A DNA stretch of 33,171 nt from Campylobacteraceae bacterium (GTDB lineage: Bacteria; Campylobacterota; Campylobacteria; Campylobacterales; Sulfurovaceae): the NCBI GenBank assembly GCA_026986355.1, contig JALSOO010000155.1:1-33171 (forward strand), read 5' to 3'. Positions 28,360 to 33,171 of this stretch are shown piece by piece. The number at the start of each line of letters is the position of its first letter. Position 1 is the first letter of the stretch. The notes under the pieces are model-generated. The model saw only the letters and a list, made by a program, of their open reading frames with translations. It was not told where the DNA came from and did no database searches. A program made the translations under genes and the position numbers.

Positions 28360-28385
28360 GATTCTCCTTATATATGAGGAGAATC
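28360..28385 (-). terminator. Terminator-like hairpin downstream of tsf
   Basis: GATTCTCCT-TATATATG-AGGAGAATC perfect 9-bp stem. Confidence 0.5.
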
Positions 28386-28407
28386 AAAAAAAGTTGGGGG
28401 TAGGGTG

Positions 28408-29463
28408 TTATGCCATCTGTTTTGCAACTTCTGCTGCAAAATCTTCCTCTTTTACTTCGATTCCTTCTCCTACTTCAAGGCGAATAAAATCTGTAATAGT
28501 GGCTTTGCCACCAGATATTTTTTGTATATGTTCTCCAACTGTTACAGAGTCGTCCATTACATATTTTTGGTCAAGAAGTGCAAGTTCTTGGTCAAGAAGT
28601 GTATTATCAGAGATAAATCTTGCTAATTTACCTGGCACAATTCTATCCCAAATCTTTTCTGGTTTACCTTCACTTGCAAGTTCAGCTTCGATAGCTTTTT
28701 TTGCATCAGCTAATACTTCATCAGTAATTTGAGACATACTCACATATTGAGGTACATTTTTTAGAGGTTTTCCAAGTCTTACTAACTCTTCATTCTCTTT
28801 TTTTACTTTTTCAATTCTACCATTTGTCTCATCAGCTACAAATTTAGCATCAAAATCTTTATATGAGAGTGTTTTAGGACTCATTGCTGCTGCGTGCATT
28901 GCAATATTTTTAAGCTCTGCTCTTACTTTATCAGCAGTTGCTTTATCTTCACATTTTGCACCTAGAAGTACAGCTACTCTTGAGTTTGCATGAACATACC
29001 CATTGATAGCTACAGTTTCATCATCAGAAGCAATCATTCCAGCACGTCTAACTACAAGATTCTCTCCGATAGTTGCAATTTTAAGTGATAGATACTCTGA
29101 AAATGGTTGACCATTAATTGTAGAGTTATTGATAGACTCTGCATCAGCCAAGTTATTATCAAAAGCATGATTTGTAATCTCAGCCACAACCTCTTTGAAC
29201 TTGTCATTTTGTGCAACAAAATCTGTTTGAGAGTTAATCTCAACAATTACAGCTTTGTTATCTGCAACGTTAACAGATACAACACCCTCTGCAGCTACTT
29301 TACTTGCTTTTTTAGCTGCTGCACCAAGACCTTTTTCTCTAAGCCATGCTACTGCATCATCAAAATTACCATCAGACTCTTTTAGTGCATTTTTACAATC
29401 CATCATTCCTGCATTGGTAGCTTCTCTAAGTTTTTTAATATCTTTTGGTCCGAATTTTGCCAT
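28408..29463 (-). CDS. tsf: Translation elongation factor Ts
   Basis: KKLREATNAGMMDCKNALKESDGNFDDAVAWLREKGLGAAAKKA. Confidence 0.97.
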   Translation of the reverse strand: MAKFGPKDIKKLREATNAGMMDCKNALKESDGNFDDAVAWLREKGLGAAAKKASKVAAEGVVSVNVADNKAVIVEINSQTDFVAQNDKFKEVVAEITNHAFDNNLADAESINNSTINGQPFSEYLSLKIATIGENLVVRRAGMIASDDETVAINGYVHANSRVAVLLGAKCEDKATADKVRAELKNIAMHAAAMSPKTLSYKDFDAKFVADETNGRIEKVKKENEELVRLGKPLKNVPQYVSMSQITDEVLADAKKAIEAELASEGKPEKIWDRIVPGKLARFISDNTLLDQELALLDQKYVMDDSVTVGEHIQKISGGKATITDFIRLEVGEGIEVKEEDFAAEVAKQMA

Positions 29464-29466
29464 CTC

Positions 29467-30345
29467 TTATGCCTTTGTCTCTTCTTTTTTAGCTTCTTCT
29501 TTTTCGCCCTCTTCAACAGCCTCTTTTACAATCTCTTTTACTTCAGAATCACTTGGAAGAGCTGTCTCTTTTAATACTTCAGGGTCTTCTGTTTGTGCCA
29601 TCATAGCTTTACCAAGTTCTTCATCTGCAGCAGGTGCAACCTCTGCGTCTCTACCCTCTTTTTCAGCTAATTCAGCCTGACCTTCAATAATTGCTTCAGC
29701 CATTTCTCTACAGAAAAGGTTTATTGAACGGATAGCATCATCATTACCTGGAATTGGATAATCAACAACATCTGGGTCACAGTTGGTATCAAGTGGTGCA
29801 ACAACTTTCATACCCATTCTCTTTGCCTCTTTTACAGCAATATGCTCTTTGACTGCATCAATAACAAACATCATCTCTGGTAGTTTTTTCATATGTCTGA
29901 AACCTTCAAGATATGCAGATAGTTTTGCTTTTTTACGAGTAAGCATTAAAGCTTCTTTTTTGGTTAAAAGCTCCAATTGACCGTTCTCTTCCATCTGCTC
30001 AATGATTTCTAATTTTCTAATAGATTTTTTCATTGTTGGGTAGTTTGTCAACATTCCACCTAACCATCTTGTAGATACATAAGGCATTCCACAACGCTCT
30101 GCATGTTCTTTAACAGCTGAACGAGCTTGTTTTTTAGTTCCTACAAAAATAATTGTTTGACCATTTGCTGCAGCCTCTTTTACAACATTGTAAGTGTATT
30201 TGAAGTATCTAAGTGTTTTTTGTAAGTCAATAATGTAGATATTTTTTCTCTCACCGAAGATAAACTTTTTCATCTTTGGATTCCATCTTCTTGTTTGGTG
30301 ACCAAAGTGTACACCACACTCCAATAAATCTTTCATTGTTACCAT
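29467..30345 (-). CDS. rpsB: 30S ribosomal protein S2 (start re-assigned to MVTMKDLL)
   Basis: [47 protein letters not shown] about 6 nt upstream of ATG at 30345. Confidence 0.96.
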   Translation of the reverse strand: MVTMKDLLECGVHFGHQTRRWNPKMKKFIFGERKNIYIIDLQKTLRYFKYTYNVVKEAAANGQTIIFVGTKKQARSAVKEHAERCGMPYVSTRWLGGMLTNYPTMKKSIRKLEIIEQMEENGQLELLTKKEALMLTRKKAKLSAYLEGFRHMKKLPEMMFVIDAVKEHIAVKEAKRMGMKVVAPLDTNCDPDVVDYPIPGNDDAIRSINLFCREMAEAIIEGQAELAEKEGRDAEVAPAADEELGKAMMAQTEDPEVLKETALPSDSEVKEIVKEAVEEGEKEEAKKEETKA

Positions 30346-30369
30346 ATTTTGCTCCTTGCAAAAGTCCAA

Positions 30370-30553
30370 AAATAGATAATTCTATTATATATTTCAAGAC
30401 AAAAATAATATTTTTAGAGACCGTAGTCTATAGGTTTATTCCACTGTAGCCCTTAACACAAAAATGTGCAACCATTCAAGGATTAACTACATGAGAATTT
30501 GCTTATAAAAAAGCTTGGAATTATATCTAAATTTATTTAAATTTTTGGATAAA
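30370..30553 (-). promoter_or_regulatory. Candidate structured leader of rpsB-tsf
   Basis: Minus strand carries AGAC-TACG-GTCT (UNCG-type tetraloop; 30418-30429) and a GCACA-TTTT-TGTGT hairpin. Confidence 0.3.
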
Positions 30554-30571
30554 GGTCGGCAAAAACCGACC
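30554..30571 (-). terminator. Terminator-like hairpin downstream of groEL
   Basis: Minus strand GGTCGG-TTTTTG-CCGACC-TTTATCC. Confidence 0.6.
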
Positions 30572-30596
30572 AAAAAGAGAAGATGTAGTAGTAAAA

Positions 30597-32500
<1,904 letters not shown>

Positions 32501-32533
32501 TTGGTTTCTCCTTATAGTTGTTAATTTTTTGGA

Positions 32534-32562
32534 ATAATAATCTATTTTTTTACAAAAGTCAA
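32534..32562 (-). promoter_or_regulatory. Sigma70-type promoter of groES-groEL
   Basis: Minus strand TTGACT-17 nt-TATTAT. Confidence 0.65.
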
Positions 32563-32652
32563 TACTTTATGCTTTAAAAATCAATAAACTTTAGTCTATA
32601 TAACTAAGCTTTGAAAAAAAATTAATTTAAATTGGTAAAATCAAAAGAATCC

Positions 32653-32681
32653 TTGACTTTTAAGACTCTTTCAGATAAAAT
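32653..32681 (+). promoter_or_regulatory. Sigma70-type promoter of the tRNA gene
   Basis: TTGACT-17 nt-TAAAAT, 23 nt before tRNA position 1. Confidence 0.65.
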
Positions 32682-32704
32682 TTCGCCACTTCAAAATAAT
32701 GTGT

Positions 32705-32781
32705 GGTAAGGTAGCTCAGCTGGTTAGAGCGCTGGTCTCATAAGCCGGAGGTCGAGGGTTCGAGTCCCTCTCTTACTACCA
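32705..32781 (+). tRNA. tRNA-Met (CAT anticodon; probably elongator)
   Basis: Cloverleaf: acceptor GGTAAGG/TCTTACT, TA, GCTC...GAGC, CTGGT-CTCATAA-GCCGG, GAGGG-TTCGAGT-CCCTC, encoded CCA. Confidence 0.9.
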
Positions 32782-32871
32782 CTCCTTAATCTAATCCCAT
32801 TTAAAACCCTCTATAAAGTACCTAAAAACAATAATCTAAAGCCCTTTTATCGTTTAAGTTAGTCTAATATG

Positions 32872-32956
32872 TAGTAGTCACATCTAAGTTAAAGAGTAGT
32901 AATATTAGTAGTCACTTTATAAAAGACTACCAAAGGATAATAAAATATGACTACTA
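32872..32956 (+). promoter_or_regulatory. Repeated TAGTAGTCA elements with an inverted copy overlapping a small-ORF start
   Basis: TAGTAGTCA at 32872-32880 and 32906-32914; TGACTACTA at 32948-32956. Confidence 0.4.
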
Positions 32957-33012
32957 TTAAATCAAGAGAACATCAAAAACACTCCAAAGCAGGAGCTTTG
33001 GAGCGAGTTTAA
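32947..33012 (+). CDS. Candidate small/leader peptide, 21 aa (MTTIKSREHQKHSKAGALERV)
   Basis: AAAGGA RBS upstream of ATG; coding region contains hairpin CTCCAAAGC-AGGA-GCTTTGGAG (32982-33003). Confidence 0.35.
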   Translation: MTTIKSREHQKHSKAGALERV

Positions 33013-33020
33013 GCTAATAA

Positions 33021-33058
33021 TTATGTTTATAATTGTATGATTATTGTTATAAACATAA
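33021..33058 (+). promoter_or_regulatory. Perfect 12-bp inverted repeat immediately upstream of lipoprotein gene
   Basis: TTATGTTTATAA (33021-33032), 14-nt spacer, TTATAAACATAA (33047-33058). Confidence 0.45.
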
Positions 33059-33068
33059 AGGAATAAAT

Positions 33069-33171
33069 ATGAATTTTTTTAAATTAAGTTTAGTAGCAAC
33101 TTCTCTGCTGTTGATTGGTTGTGGTAGTAGTAGTAATAAAAGTAGTACTGCTCCTAAAGCAACAACTGTGA
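33069..33171 (+). CDS. Putative lipoprotein, truncated by window end
   Basis: MNFFKLSLVATSLLLIGCGSSSNKSS lipobox LIGC; RBS AAAGGA. Confidence 0.7.
   Translation, partial: MNFFKLSLVATSLLLIGCGSSSNKSSTAPKATTV

Noticed and set aside
28340-28732. Plus-strand ORFs 28340-28732 and 28405-28626
   Set aside because: Shadow frames of tsf with no RBS or recognisable domain.
29052-29980. Several ORFs overlapping tsf/rpsB (29052-29246, 29107-29385, 29255-29680, 29783-29980)
   Set aside because: Alternative frames of two unambiguous conserved genes.

Overview
AT-rich window with gene content typical of Campylobacterota (Sulfurovum/Sulfurimonas-like; taxonomic inference only). Most of it (about 2.2-23 kb) is an exopolysaccharide or surface-glycan locus. 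A tightly coupled minus-strand operon encodes a Wzx flippase, a canonical glutamine-dependent AsnB, a FemAB/GNAT-like protein, three GT4 glycosyltransferases and a polysaccharide deacetylase. A second block holds another Wzx, an EpsG/Wzy-like polymerase, several SAM methyltransferases, a secreted TIM-barrel-like protein and a Wzc/GumC-type chain-length ATPase. Flanking modules are a LysM protein, a DUF420-like membrane protein, an HtpX-like M48 protease, an Hpt-receiver protein, exbB-exbD-tonB, a DUF4143-type ATPase, rpsB-tsf, groES-groEL and a tRNA with a CAT anticodon. The observations I would follow up first are: (1) an AsnB paralogue lacking the glutaminase Cys but keeping the ATP-pyrophosphatase motifs, followed in the same frame by a coding-looking stretch with no ATG/GTG/TTG start; (2) an Hpt protein fused to a receiver in which all acidic-pocket residues, the phospho-acceptor Asp and the Lys are substituted; (3) a Wzc-type protein with no tyrosine tail; (4) two unannotated small ORFs with good ribosome-binding sites, one of whose start codons lies in a 9-bp element complementary to two upstream copies; (5) near-identical 93-bp tandem repeats in tonB. 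No CRISPR array, transposase or rRNA was seen.
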